From: Rhizohabitans arisaemae | GTDB taxonomy: Bacteria > Actinomycetota > Actinomycetes > Streptosporangiales > Streptosporangiaceae | Reading direction: 5' to 3' | DNA length: 64,000 nucleotides | NCBI RefSeq assembly: GCF_025996515.1 | Contig: NZ_BLRH01000035.1 | Location: forward strand, 620,001 to 684,000 | Part shown: positions 42,074 through 49,820 of the stretch, piece by piece | How positions within the stretch are numbered: position 1 is the first letter of the stretch | Layout: every line of letters begins with the position of its first letter | Program-made: the position numbers and the translations under genes | Notes under the pieces: model-generated | Database searches by the model: none | What the model saw: only the letters and a program-made list of their open reading frames with translations | Told to the model about the DNA's origin: nothing

Positions 42074-44701
42074 ATGATGGCGCGAGTGAACCTGCGTGCT
42101 GCGTTCATGAGAGGTATGGCATCCTCCGTCACCGCTCAGCAGGTGTTCACCAACAGGGCGGACGAGATGGCCGCGTTCCGCCGGTCGCTGGACGGACTTC
42201 ATCAGATCTTGGACGAGGCTGAGCTCTCACCTGTCGTCGACCGGGTTCAGGGGCGTCGCAATGTTCTGACCTTTTACGGGGTGGGAGGTATCGGGAAGAC
42301 GACGCTCTCGCATGAACTGGAGCGTCGCCTCCTCGAAGAAGCACAGGATGCGGGTCACGATGACGTGGTATCCATTCGCATTGACCTCTCCGAGGAGGGC
42401 GCAACCGACATTGAAGGATTGTTGCTCCGGATTCGGGCGGGGCTGGGAAGGCTGGGAAACCGGTGGCCTGCCTTCGACTTGGCTCTGGCTTCCTATTGGG
42501 CACGCGCACACCCGGGCGAGTCTTTACAGGAGTTCTTGGATGCGCTGCCGACGGTGCGGCGTGCATCGCGAAGCATCGGCCTGAACGATCAGATCGCGGC
42601 GAGTGTCGCTCAGATCGTGCCCGCGGGTGTCGGGGGATTGGCGGGGCTGGCTCAGCGTGCCGCGCTGGGCACCTACCGCATCATTCGGGACCGGGTGCGG
42701 GAGGGTCGTTTGCTTGGCGAGTGCGAACTCTTTGCTGAGCTGGTGGAAGCGGACGCGGATTATGAGACGTTGTCGTTCTTTCCGTATCTGCTCGCCTGGG
42801 ACCTGGAGCGGCAACGGCGAAGTCGGCGGCCCAGGGTATGCGTATTCCTCGACACCTTTGAAGTGTTCGGCAGTAGGACGGACCGGATCGAAGAGCGTTT
42901 CCTGCAGCGGTGTGTATATCTTATGCCGAACATCCTCTTCGTAATCACGGGGCGTAATCGGGTTGACTGGGCGGACAGCGGGATCAAGGGTGAACTGGAC
43001 TTCACCGGCCGAGAGCGCTGGCCATATCTGCACTTCAACAATGACTCGATCGAACCTCGGCAGCATCTTGTGGGCTATCTGTCCGACGTCGACGCCGACA
43101 GCTATCTTCGCGAAGCACTCACACGGGACGGCTTGCCTGCGATACCAAGCGAAGTACGGGAGCGCATCATCGCCGGTGGGCAGGGTCTGCCGCTTTACCT
43201 GGACTTGTCGGTGTCGCACTTTGTTGAGCTACTGGCACGTGGTGGGGATCCGTCGGTGGACGATTTCGGTGGATCATTCACTGCGGTTGCCAGTCGGTCG
43301 CTTAGGGATCTGCCTCAAGAGGAACGCGATCTGGTGCGTACGGCGGCGCTTGTCGACCGTGTCGACGCCGCACTGCTGAGGGCCGGGCAGCCAAGCCTTT
43401 CAGATGGTGCTGTGGCCCGATTTCTCCGGCGTCCCTTCTTGACGCATGATGACGCCTACGAATATCCATACGCTTTGCATATGGCATTGCGGTCGGCAAT
43501 CGGCGAAGCGGATCGAGGGCTTCCGGACGGCTGGTCCGACCGTGACCGTCGCGAAGTCGCCGCCCGACTGCTCGGTCGGCTGGGGGAACGGCTGGGACCC
43601 TCCGCCGGTCGTGGAGTCATCGCGCAGGCCCTCGAATCAGGTCTCAAGCTGTCCGGCGGGTACGGAGTCTTCGACGACTGGATGGTTCGGGCCACGCAGC
43701 GATTGGTGGAGGCCGGGCAGTGGACGGGCATCGGTGCGGGACTCACCGTCCAGAGAACGGATGTGTCGGATTTCCGGGCGATGCATGCCGCGATTCAGGG
43801 GATTCAGCTTCGTCGTTCAGGGAGTGCTTCCGAGGCCGTCCGGGTTCTGGACAACGCTGCTGAGGAAGTCGGCGCCAACACCCTGGCTGCACAGCTGGTA
43901 CGCCTTCACCTTGCGCACGCCCTGCGAAATCAAGGGAACTACACGAGAGCCGCCGATATCTATCGAGGGCTGATTGACGGTGAGTTCGACGCGGCCGCCC
44001 GGTACTGGCTCTGCGATTACGACTACCTCAACGGGCGCTTCGTGCGTGCACTTGCAACACTGCAAGCCCACGGAAGCCGTGATGCATCCGACAAAGGTGA
44101 ATGCCTTCGACTGATCGGACATATCTGGCGGGTAAACGCTCGCTTTGCCGAAGCCGCGGATTCATACACCGAGGCGATAGAACTGGCACGTGCAGAGGGG
44201 CTTGCGGCTGCGGAGGCGAAAGCACTGGCCAACATGGCTCAGACAACGTGCTGGCTTGGGGATATGTCCGCTGTTGCCGAGGTGGCGAGCCAAGCTCGTG
44301 GGTTGCTCGATCTCGTGCCGAATCCGGTCGAGCTCGTCAAAATCCGTTCCGCCGAGGCCGTTGCCGCAGTGATGGCCGGCGAGTTCGGGCTGGGATCGGA
44401 CGCGGTGGATGGGACCAGGCGGCTTGCGGATGGGATCGGTTACCGGGGAGGTCACAACCTGGCTGATGTAGCGGAGATTCTTCTTCACGTGCGTACGGGT
44501 GACTACGACGGTGCCCAGCGGACGCGCGTAGAACTTGACCAGCGGACGCGTTCCTCGGGTGGAAACACCTATTGGGTGGCGATCGCGACCGCTTGGATCG
44601 ACGGTGTTGAGATTGCGGTCGGGAGCCGCCCCGTCGTCGATTGGATAGATGAGGCGGTCACCTCGCTGAGTCGCTGGGCGGAGTTGACCGCTCCTCGATA
44701 G
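42074..44701 (+). CDS. STAND-type P-loop NTPase with C-terminal TPR-like repeats
   Basis: This 875-aa protein has a P-loop GVGGIGKTTLSHELE near residue 70 and a Walker B-like VCVFLDTFEVFG near 255. A sensor-like LFVITGRNRVDW follows. The middle is a helical winged region, and the last 300 residues are TPR-like helical pairs (YTRAADIYRGLIDGEFDAA; RFAEAADSYTEAIELARAEG). This is the layout of STAND ATPases that sense a ligand through their repeats and switch state; many act in phage defence. The ATG at 42074 follows GGAGGAG; ATG 42077 is equally possible. GC content is moderate. The next gene starts 46 bp later on the same strand. Confidence 0.85.
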   Translation: MMARVNLRAAFMRGMASSVTAQQVFTNRADEMAAFRRSLDGLHQILDEAELSPVVDRVQGRRNVLTFYGVGGIGKTTLSHELERRLLEEAQDAGHDDVVSIRIDLSEEGATDIEGLLLRIRAGLGRLGNRWPAFDLALASYWARAHPGESLQEFLDALPTVRRASRSIGLNDQIAASVAQIVPAGVGGLAGLAQRAALGTYRIIRDRVREGRLLGECELFAELVEADADYETLSFFPYLLAWDLERQRRSRRPRVCVFLDTFEVFGSRTDRIEERFLQRCVYLMPNILFVITGRNRVDWADSGIKGELDFTGRERWPYLHFNNDSIEPRQHLVGYLSDVDADSYLREALTRDGLPAIPSEVRERIIAGGQGLPLYLDLSVSHFVELLARGGDPSVDDFGGSFTAVASRSLRDLPQEERDLVRTAALVDRVDAALLRAGQPSLSDGAVARFLRRPFLTHDDAYEYPYALHMALRSAIGEADRGLPDGWSDRDRREVAARLLGRLGERLGPSAGRGVIAQALESGLKLSGGYGVFDDWMVRATQRLVEAGQWTGIGAGLTVQRTDVSDFRAMHAAIQGIQLRRSGSASEAVRVLDNAAEEVGANTLAAQLVRLHLAHALRNQGNYTRAADIYRGLIDGEFDAAARYWLCDYDYLNGRFVRALATLQAHGSRDASDKGECLRLIGHIWRVNARFAEAADSYTEAIELARAEGLAAAEAKALANMAQTTCWLGDMSAVAEVASQARGLLDLVPNPVELVKIRSAEAVAAVMAGEFGLGSDAVDGTRRLADGIGYRGGHNLADVAEILLHVRTGDYDGAQRTRVELDQRTRSSGGNTYWVAIATAWIDGVEIAVGSRPVVDWIDEAVTSLSRWAELTAPR

Positions 44702-44747
44702 TGTCTCCGGGCGGAAAGCAGATGGCATGAGGCGGGGGTAAAGCTCG

Positions 44748-45695
44748 ATGGGCGACCGGGTACGGGTCGGGCTGGCAGGGGTGGGGATCATTGCGCAGAC
44801 CCATCTGGAGGTTCTTGCGGCGCTTCCGGTCTCCCTGGAGTTCACCGTGGACCCGAACCTTGCGGAACCACCCGTGTTTCGGGGAACCACACCCTCTCAC
44901 TATCGGGATCTCGCCGATGCACTAACCGCGCATCAACCCGATTTGGTGGTGATCGCCACCCCTACCGAGACACATGCCGATCTTGTGGCCCAGGCGCTCA
45001 GAATGTCGCCCGCTCGCGTGCTGGCTGAGAAGCCGCTCGTCCACGATCCTTCCTCACTCGATCGATTGCGTTCCATGAACGACGCGGATGATCTGCGGGG
45101 GCGGCTGTTCACAGCGCATCATTTTGCATTCTCGCCTGAGGTCGGCTGGGCCGAGGAAGTGATCGACAAACATCCGGAATGGGGGCCGGTTACCCAGATC
45201 ACGTCGGCGTTCTACGATCCGTACATCCTCCGGGGCGATCAGGCGTTCGCCTCGTACGTTTCCAGCTGGATGGACTCCGGCGTGAACCAGCTCAGTATGC
45301 TGGCCCGATTCGTGGACCTTCTGGCGATTACTTCCGGTGGTCAGACCGACGGCGGGTCGAGTGCCTGGTACACCTTCAGCTACCGTTGCCGGGGCGTGGT
45401 GGGCACCGCTCGGCTGCGTACCAGTTGGCTCACCGGTTCCAGCAGCAAGAAGACGGTTCTCACCTTCGGGCAAGCCGGGGTGGAGGTCTGGATTGATCAC
45501 ACTGCGATGACCGGTTTCGCCAGTCGGGACGACGTGTTGCTTGCCGTCTACGGCAACGACGGTCGAACACCCAGGAAGGTCGCCCACTACCGGCCTCTCT
45601 ACGAGAGCCTCCTGTCCGATCAGCCCGATCCGGTTCTGGGGTTCGACGTCGCAGAGACCGTCGTCCGGCTTCAGCATGCCGTCCCACCGGCCTGA
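44748..45695 (+). CDS. Gfo/Idh/MocA-family oxidoreductase
   Basis: This 315-aa protein has an N-terminal NAD(P)-binding Rossmann fold (VGLAGVGIIAQTHLEVLAAL) and the family motif EKP (VLAEKPLVHD), followed by the alpha/beta substrate domain. These enzymes oxidise or reduce sugars and related hydroxy compounds. It directly follows the STAND NTPase gene with a 46-bp gap, so the two are likely one operon. Whether it is an effector of that NTPase or an independent enzyme is not known. Its codon use resembles the STAND gene rather than the core genes. Confidence 0.85.
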   Translation: MGDRVRVGLAGVGIIAQTHLEVLAALPVSLEFTVDPNLAEPPVFRGTTPSHYRDLADALTAHQPDLVVIATPTETHADLVAQALRMSPARVLAEKPLVHDPSSLDRLRSMNDADDLRGRLFTAHHFAFSPEVGWAEEVIDKHPEWGPVTQITSAFYDPYILRGDQAFASYVSSWMDSGVNQLSMLARFVDLLAITSGGQTDGGSSAWYTFSYRCRGVVGTARLRTSWLTGSSSKKTVLTFGQAGVEVWIDHTAMTGFASRDDVLLAVYGNDGRTPRKVAHYRPLYESLLSDQPDPVLGFDVAETVVRLQHAVPPA

Positions 45696-45931
45696 TCGAA
45701 GGGCGGCAACCAGATGGCCAGGCCACCTGGCGCGGGTTGTCCGAAGGGGATTGTTGGGCGCTGCCTCCCGGTCCGCTGTGGTCGGGGGGCGAAACCCGCG
45801 AGAATCAGTTCCTCGCCACGCCAGCCGTCCTGTTCCAGTCGCAAGGGAAGCCGGTGGGCTCCCGGAGCGAGGTGGTCGGTTCGGGGAAGGGTACGGACGC
45901 GGCGGCCAGGGGAGACAGTCGGCACCTCGAG

Positions 45932-47098
45932 TTATCCGGGCTCGGTTTCGGTGACCTCGGCGCCGAACGCTTCGGCCAGTTTCTCCCCGTCCTCAGGCGG
46001 GAGCACGGGGATCGCCTGCTTGATCGTGTCCATTCCGGCGGGACCGAGTTTCGGCACGAGCTTGAGGGCGATGCGGACCGCGCGGTCTCGGACGTCGGGC
46101 GCGGAATGGCCGAAGGCGAGGACGAGCGCGGAGGCCAGTTCACCGGCCAGGCCGGGCGAACGCCGTACCGAACGATCCAGCCAGGTAAGGGCGGAAGCGA
46201 CCAGTTTGCGTTCGGCCCGGAACAGGACGCCTTCCAGCGCCTCGCCGAGATCGAGCGGATCAAGGTCGTCCAGGCGGCGCAGGTTGGCCAGGGCGAGTTC
46301 GGCGACGTTGACGGGGGCGGCGGGCAGCAGGCTGATGTAGTCCCGGGAGCGTTCGGCGATCTGCTCGGCGGTGGGTTCCAGGGCTTCGTGCAGCCGGGTG
46401 AAGTAGCGCAGGTCGGCGGAGGCGCCACCGCGCAGGAACTTGCTTACGCATCCGGCGAGCAGCATCTCGCGCCGGGCGGGAGAGGCCGTTGCGACCAGCC
46501 CGGCGATCCACGGGTCGTCGGCCTTCTGCCATTGGAGCACCCGCCCGGCCCGCTCGGCCTCGAAGATCCGGGGGAGCATGAGCTCGAAGAACGGGTCGTC
46601 GGTGACCTCCGGGCCGGTCGGCTCGGCTCCCGCCACCCAGCCCGCGGTGAACGGGTCGTGCACGGGAGGCTCCGCCCCGGTGCGGCGGAACAGTTCGACA
46701 GCTAGTTTCACCCCCCAGTCGCCTGAGGTGCGAAGCCGGAGCGCGAGCCGCCGGGCGAGGTCGGCCTGCCAGTTCCGAGGACGGGACTCGAGCACCTGAA
46801 GCAGTAGATCCCGCTCCTCCGGCGACTCGTAGGTCCACTCGGTGGTGTACTCGCGGCGGCCCAGCCAGATGGCGACGGCGGCGGCACCTCCGATCGTCGC
46901 GGCACCCGCGACGCGGAACCCCTTTCCGAGGTCAATGAGGTCAAACCTGTCCAGGCTGTCCCGGAGCGCGGACAGGTGACCGGGGAGCTCCCGCGCGATC
47001 AAGGCCCGGTCGCCGTTGCCGAGCGTGGCGATGTACTCGGCGATCGGGGCGGCCTCCCCGTGGTTGATCAGGTTGCGGACGTCATCCCATGCGGTCAT
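45932..47098 (-). pseudogene. DUF6493-like protein, truncated copy
   Basis: The frame from ATG 47098 encodes 388 aa. It matches the first 390 residues of the full-length paralogue at 36.3-38.9 kb closely (MTAWDDVRNLINHGE start; ASPARREMLLAGCVSKFLRG; DVRDRAVRIALKLVPKLGPA). It then ends at ETEPG followed by a stop. Further degraded similarity (SVPFPEPTTS against AVPFPAPIES in the paralogue) follows in another frame at about 45.83-45.92 kb, so the truncation is by frameshift or deletion. It may still be expressed as a shorter protein. Confidence 0.65.
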
Positions 47099-47279
47099 CG
47101 GACGCCTTTCATTGCCAGTGCGGCCTTCAATGGATGCTGCGCTGTCGGTGCGGCGGGACAGTGAGAGCACATTCCCACCCGAGTCCGACATTTCCGAATA
47201 GGTTGCCGCGCTTGGGTCGGCAGGCGTGATCGCGATAACCGGTGCGCGGTCGGGCCGTCGGGCGAGCCTGAGAATGAGA

Positions 47280-47354
47280 TCAGGCGCCCGTCCCACCAGT
47301 GGCCTCGGGTTCGCCGTTGACAATCGCGATGATGGCGCTTGAGTCGACGATCAT
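47280..47354 (-). pseudogene. VapC (PIN-domain) toxin gene, N-terminal stub
   Basis: The ATG at 47354 overlaps the antitoxin stop (ATGA), as is normal in vapBC operons. The frame reads MIVDSSAIIAIVNGEPEA, the classic PIN-domain start with the first catalytic Asp, but stops after 24 residues. A possible further trace (PSAATYSEMS, compare the usual ISAATYVEA) lies in another frame at about 47.19 kb. The catalytic domain is lost. Confidence 0.75.
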
Positions 47355-47596
47355 GCGGGCAGGCCGGTGTCCGGATCGCAGAGGCTGTCGGTGGACAGCT
47401 TGTCCTGGCCCAGGGCGGCTCTCATGCGGGCCGCGACGGGCAGGATACGGTCGGCTTTGCCGACGGCCCCGTCGCGGCGTTCCATGGCTTCCAGGCGGCG
47501 TTCGAGCACTTGGGCGGCGTGTTGTGTTTCCTCCGCCAGCCGGATGACACGGCGGGCGAGGTCGTGAATGGGCTCGTGTTCGAGGTCCACGCCCAC
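47351..47596 (-). CDS. VapB-type antitoxin, orphan
   Basis: This 81-aa protein has the layout of the VapB (Rv0623-like) antitoxins that precede VapC: a start resembling VDLEHEPIHDLARRV, a helical middle (AQVLERRLEAMERR) and the typical end (DPDTGLPA just before the overlapping toxin ATG). The middle diverges from common VapB, so the assignment rests mainly on the ends and the toxin start that follows. The toxin gene is reduced to a stub, so the antitoxin is an orphan. A frameshifted copy is at 41539-41777. Confidence 0.6.
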   Translation of the reverse strand: MGVDLEHEPIHDLARRVIRLAEETQHAAQVLERRLEAMERRDGAVGKADRILPVAARMRAALGQDKLSTDSLCDPDTGLPA

Positions 47597-47746
47597 TGTC
47601 GCTCAGCTCCTATCGTTCTCGTCGCCGTTCGTAGCTCGAACCCGAGCGACGTTTCTGCTGGAATCCGATCGGCTACTGATTGTGATCACTGGCTGATGTC
47701 GGATCCATAGGACGTACGACGGCAAAGCTGCGTGGGAGGCGGTGCG

Positions 47747-47968
47747 TCAGGAGGCCGGGGGGACGATGTGGATTTCGAAGCCTTCGCCGGTCACCACCGC
47801 GCCTACGCGGATCTTGCGGGTCTTGCGGAGCTCGACTTCGCCGTCGACCATGACGTTGCCTTCGGCGATGAAGTGCTTGGCGGCGCCGCCGCTCTCGGCG
47901 ATCATGCAGTACTTCAGCAGGTCGCAGAGGGGGATGTAGTCGTCTGCCAGCTCAAACGTCTCTCGCAC
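47747..47968 (-). CDS. S4-domain RNA-binding protein
   Basis: This 73-aa protein is almost entirely one S4 RNA-binding domain: DYIPLCDLLKYCMIAESGG, then AKHFIAEGNVMVDGEVELRK and TRKIRVG. Small stand-alone S4 proteins (YbcJ/RqcP-like) bind structured RNA, often ribosomal. The GTG at 47968 gives the usual family length, though GGGAGG lies directly against it; an in-frame ATG at 48028 would add 20 unconserved residues. It is divergent from the cobalt transporter operon. Confidence 0.85.
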   Translation of the reverse strand: MRETFELADDYIPLCDLLKYCMIAESGGAAKHFIAEGNVMVDGEVELRKTRKIRVGAVVTGEGFEIHIVPPAS

Positions 47969-48084
47969 CCTCCCAGGATAGAGGGGTTCGGGCCGGCGTC
48001 CGTCCAGCTGAATGGACTTCTCGGACATATCGCCAATTTGGGGCACGTATTGACTGGTCGGCGATGACGAGATACGTTCCGGGG

Positions 48085-48190
48085 GATTCGCGGTGGTTCG
48101 AGGGAAATCCGGTGAGATGCCGGTGCGGTCGCGCCACTGTGTCCGGAACGCAGGTTCCGGGAGCCAGGTCACTTGGCCACCGCGTCCTCA
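48085..48190 (+). ncRNA. Cobalamin riboswitch upstream of cbtB
   Basis: The segment around 48101-48140 reads like the conserved cobalamin riboswitch core (GGGAAATCCGGTGAGATGCC, then GCGGTCGCGCCACTGT). The downstream GGGAGCCAGGTCAC at 48159-48173 is the usual 3' element. It lies about 35 bp before the cbtB ribosome site (AAGGAGG). It should switch off cobalt uptake when adenosylcobalamin is plentiful. Confidence 0.9.
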
Positions 48191-48222
48191 ACGAGTGGGC
48201 GCGTAACCCAAGGAGGCATCGC

Positions 48223-48411
48223 ATGAGTGACCTGACCACCTCGGCCCCGATCTCGCTTCCGGCCTTGAGCCGCTGGCTCCTGGCGGTCCCCGTCTTCCTG
48301 CTCCTGGCCTACCTGGTCACCTTCGATCAGGGCGTCGTATCCCAGGCAGGCGACTACCTGCACGAACTCATGCACGACGGGCGGCACCTGCTCGGCGTCC
48401 CGTGCCACTAG
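48223..48411 (+). CDS. cbtB: Cobalt transporter subunit CbtB
   Basis: This 62-aa protein has a single membrane helix (LLAVPVFLLLAYLVTF) and a His-rich end (YLHELMHDGRHLLGVPCH) typical of CbtB, the small partner of CbtA in a cobalt uptake system. The ATG at 48223 follows a perfect AAGGAGG and sits behind a cobalamin riboswitch. It is 7 bp from cbtA. Confidence 0.9.
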   Translation: MSDLTTSAPISLPALSRWLLAVPVFLLLAYLVTFDQGVVSQAGDYLHELMHDGRHLLGVPCH

Positions 48412-48418
48412 ACGCCGC

Positions 48419-49177
48419 ATGATCCGCACCCTGCTGGTCCGGGGCCTGCTCGTCGGGCTGGTCGCCGGGCTTATCGCCGCTGTGTTCGCCTACGTCGTCG
48501 GCGAACCGGACATCGACCGCGCCATCGCGCTGGAGGAAGCGGCCGCGGCCGCCGAGTCCGGTACGGCCGAAGGCGGGCACAGCCACGACGAACCCCTGGT
48601 CAGCAGGCCGGGGCAGCGATTCGGGCTGTTCCTCGCGCTCGGCCTGTACGGGCTCTCCGTCGGCGGGATCTTCGCCCTCGCCTTCGCCGGCCTGCGCGGG
48701 CGGGTGGGGCCCCGCTCCGAGGGCGCGCTCGCGATCACCATGGCCGCGGTCGCCTTCGCCGCCGTCGTCCTCTTCCCCTTCCTGAAGTATCCCGCCAACC
48801 CGCCGGCGGTGGGCGACCCCGAGACCATCGGGACGCGTACCACCCTCTACCTGGTCATGGTCCTCCTCGGCCTGCTCTCCGTCGCCGTCGCGGTGACCTC
48901 CGCCAACCGGCTGTCCGGCCGGGGCCCGGCCGTCCGCCGGACCGTCGGCGCGGCCGGTTTCCTGATCCCCGTCGTCGCCGGGCTGGTGCTGCTGCCGACC
49001 GTCGACGAGGTTCCCGCGGGCTTCCCCGGCACCCTGCTGTGGGACTTCCGGGTCGCCTCGCTCGGCACCCAGCTCGTGCTCTGGGCGGCGCTGGGCGTTC
49101 TGTTCGGGATCCTCTCCGAGCGGGCCGCACGCCGTACCGGGCTCGGGGCCGCGGTCCGGGCTCCCGTGCCGAGCTGA
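48419..49177 (+). CDS. cbtA: Cobalt transporter subunit CbtA
   Basis: This 252-aa membrane protein has about five to six hydrophobic helices and a periplasmic-loop-like His/Asp segment (GGHSHDEPLVSRPGQRFG) after the first helix, as in CbtA. The FPFLKYPANPPAVGDPETIG motif is a family hallmark. It should form a cobalt channel with CbtB and feed cobalt to the CobN chelatase encoded 6 kb away. Confidence 0.9.
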   Translation: MIRTLLVRGLLVGLVAGLIAAVFAYVVGEPDIDRAIALEEAAAAAESGTAEGGHSHDEPLVSRPGQRFGLFLALGLYGLSVGGIFALAFAGLRGRVGPRSEGALAITMAAVAFAAVVLFPFLKYPANPPAVGDPETIGTRTTLYLVMVLLGLLSVAVAVTSANRLSGRGPAVRRTVGAAGFLIPVVAGLVLLPTVDEVPAGFPGTLLWDFRVASLGTQLVLWAALGVLFGILSERAARRTGLGAAVRAPVPS

Positions 49178-49181
49178 GCGG

Positions 49182-49766
49182 GTGCGCCGGTTAATCCTGG
49201 TTCGCCACGCCGTCACTCCGGGGATGCGCCGGGCGTGCTTCCCGTCGGGGGAGCACGCCGACCCCGCGGGCCTGCGCCGGGCCGCCGCGCTCGCGGGGGC
49301 GTTCCCCGGCCTGTCCGGGGTGTACTGCTCGCCCGAGCCCGTGGCGACGCAGACCCTGGCGGCAGCCGGGCTGCGCGGTACGGTGGCCGGCGCGCTCGCG
49401 GCGGCCGACCACGGGCGGTGGAGCGGCCTGCCGTACGCGCAGGTCGCGGCGGCCGAGCCGGAGGCGCTGCGCCGCTGGCGCGAAGACCCGGACGCCGCCC
49501 CGCACGGCGGGGAGAGCATCGCATCCATGGTCCGCCGGGTGTCGGCGTGGCTGGACGGGCAGTCGTCGCTGGACGGTACGGCCGTCGTCTGCTGCGACGC
49601 CGGCCCGATCAGGGCGGTCCTCGCACGCGTGCTCGGGCTGGACCCGGCCGCCGCCGACCGGATCGACCTGGCGCCGCTCTCGGTCACCCGGATCGCCTCC
49701 GCCGGCCGCGGAGGCTGGCGGGTCGGGGGAGTCAACGGACAGCCCCGGATACCTGACCTGCTATGA
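49182..49766 (+). CDS. Histidine-phosphatase-fold protein with lost catalytic residues
   Basis: This 194-aa protein has the fold of the histidine phosphatase superfamily (CobC-like), beginning LILVRHAVTPGMRRACFPSG. The first His is kept (RHA). The usual second Arg motif SPxxRAxxTA reads SPEPVATQTL, and the second catalytic His, normally in SHGGPIR, reads CDAGPIR. It is therefore probably not an active phosphatase. It lies 4 bp after cbtA in the cobalt operon, so it may have a binding or regulatory role in cobalamin metabolism. The GTG at 49182 was chosen for the RRLILVRHA start. Confidence 0.8.
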   Translation: MRRLILVRHAVTPGMRRACFPSGEHADPAGLRRAAALAGAFPGLSGVYCSPEPVATQTLAAAGLRGTVAGALAAADHGRWSGLPYAQVAAAEPEALRRWREDPDAAPHGGESIASMVRRVSAWLDGQSSLDGTAVVCCDAGPIRAVLARVLGLDPAAADRIDLAPLSVTRIASAGRGGWRVGGVNGQPRIPDLL

Positions 49767-49820
49767 CATGAAAAATCGATGTATGAGGTGGTATGCCGTG
49801 GGCCTGAGGGAAGGAGCTCT

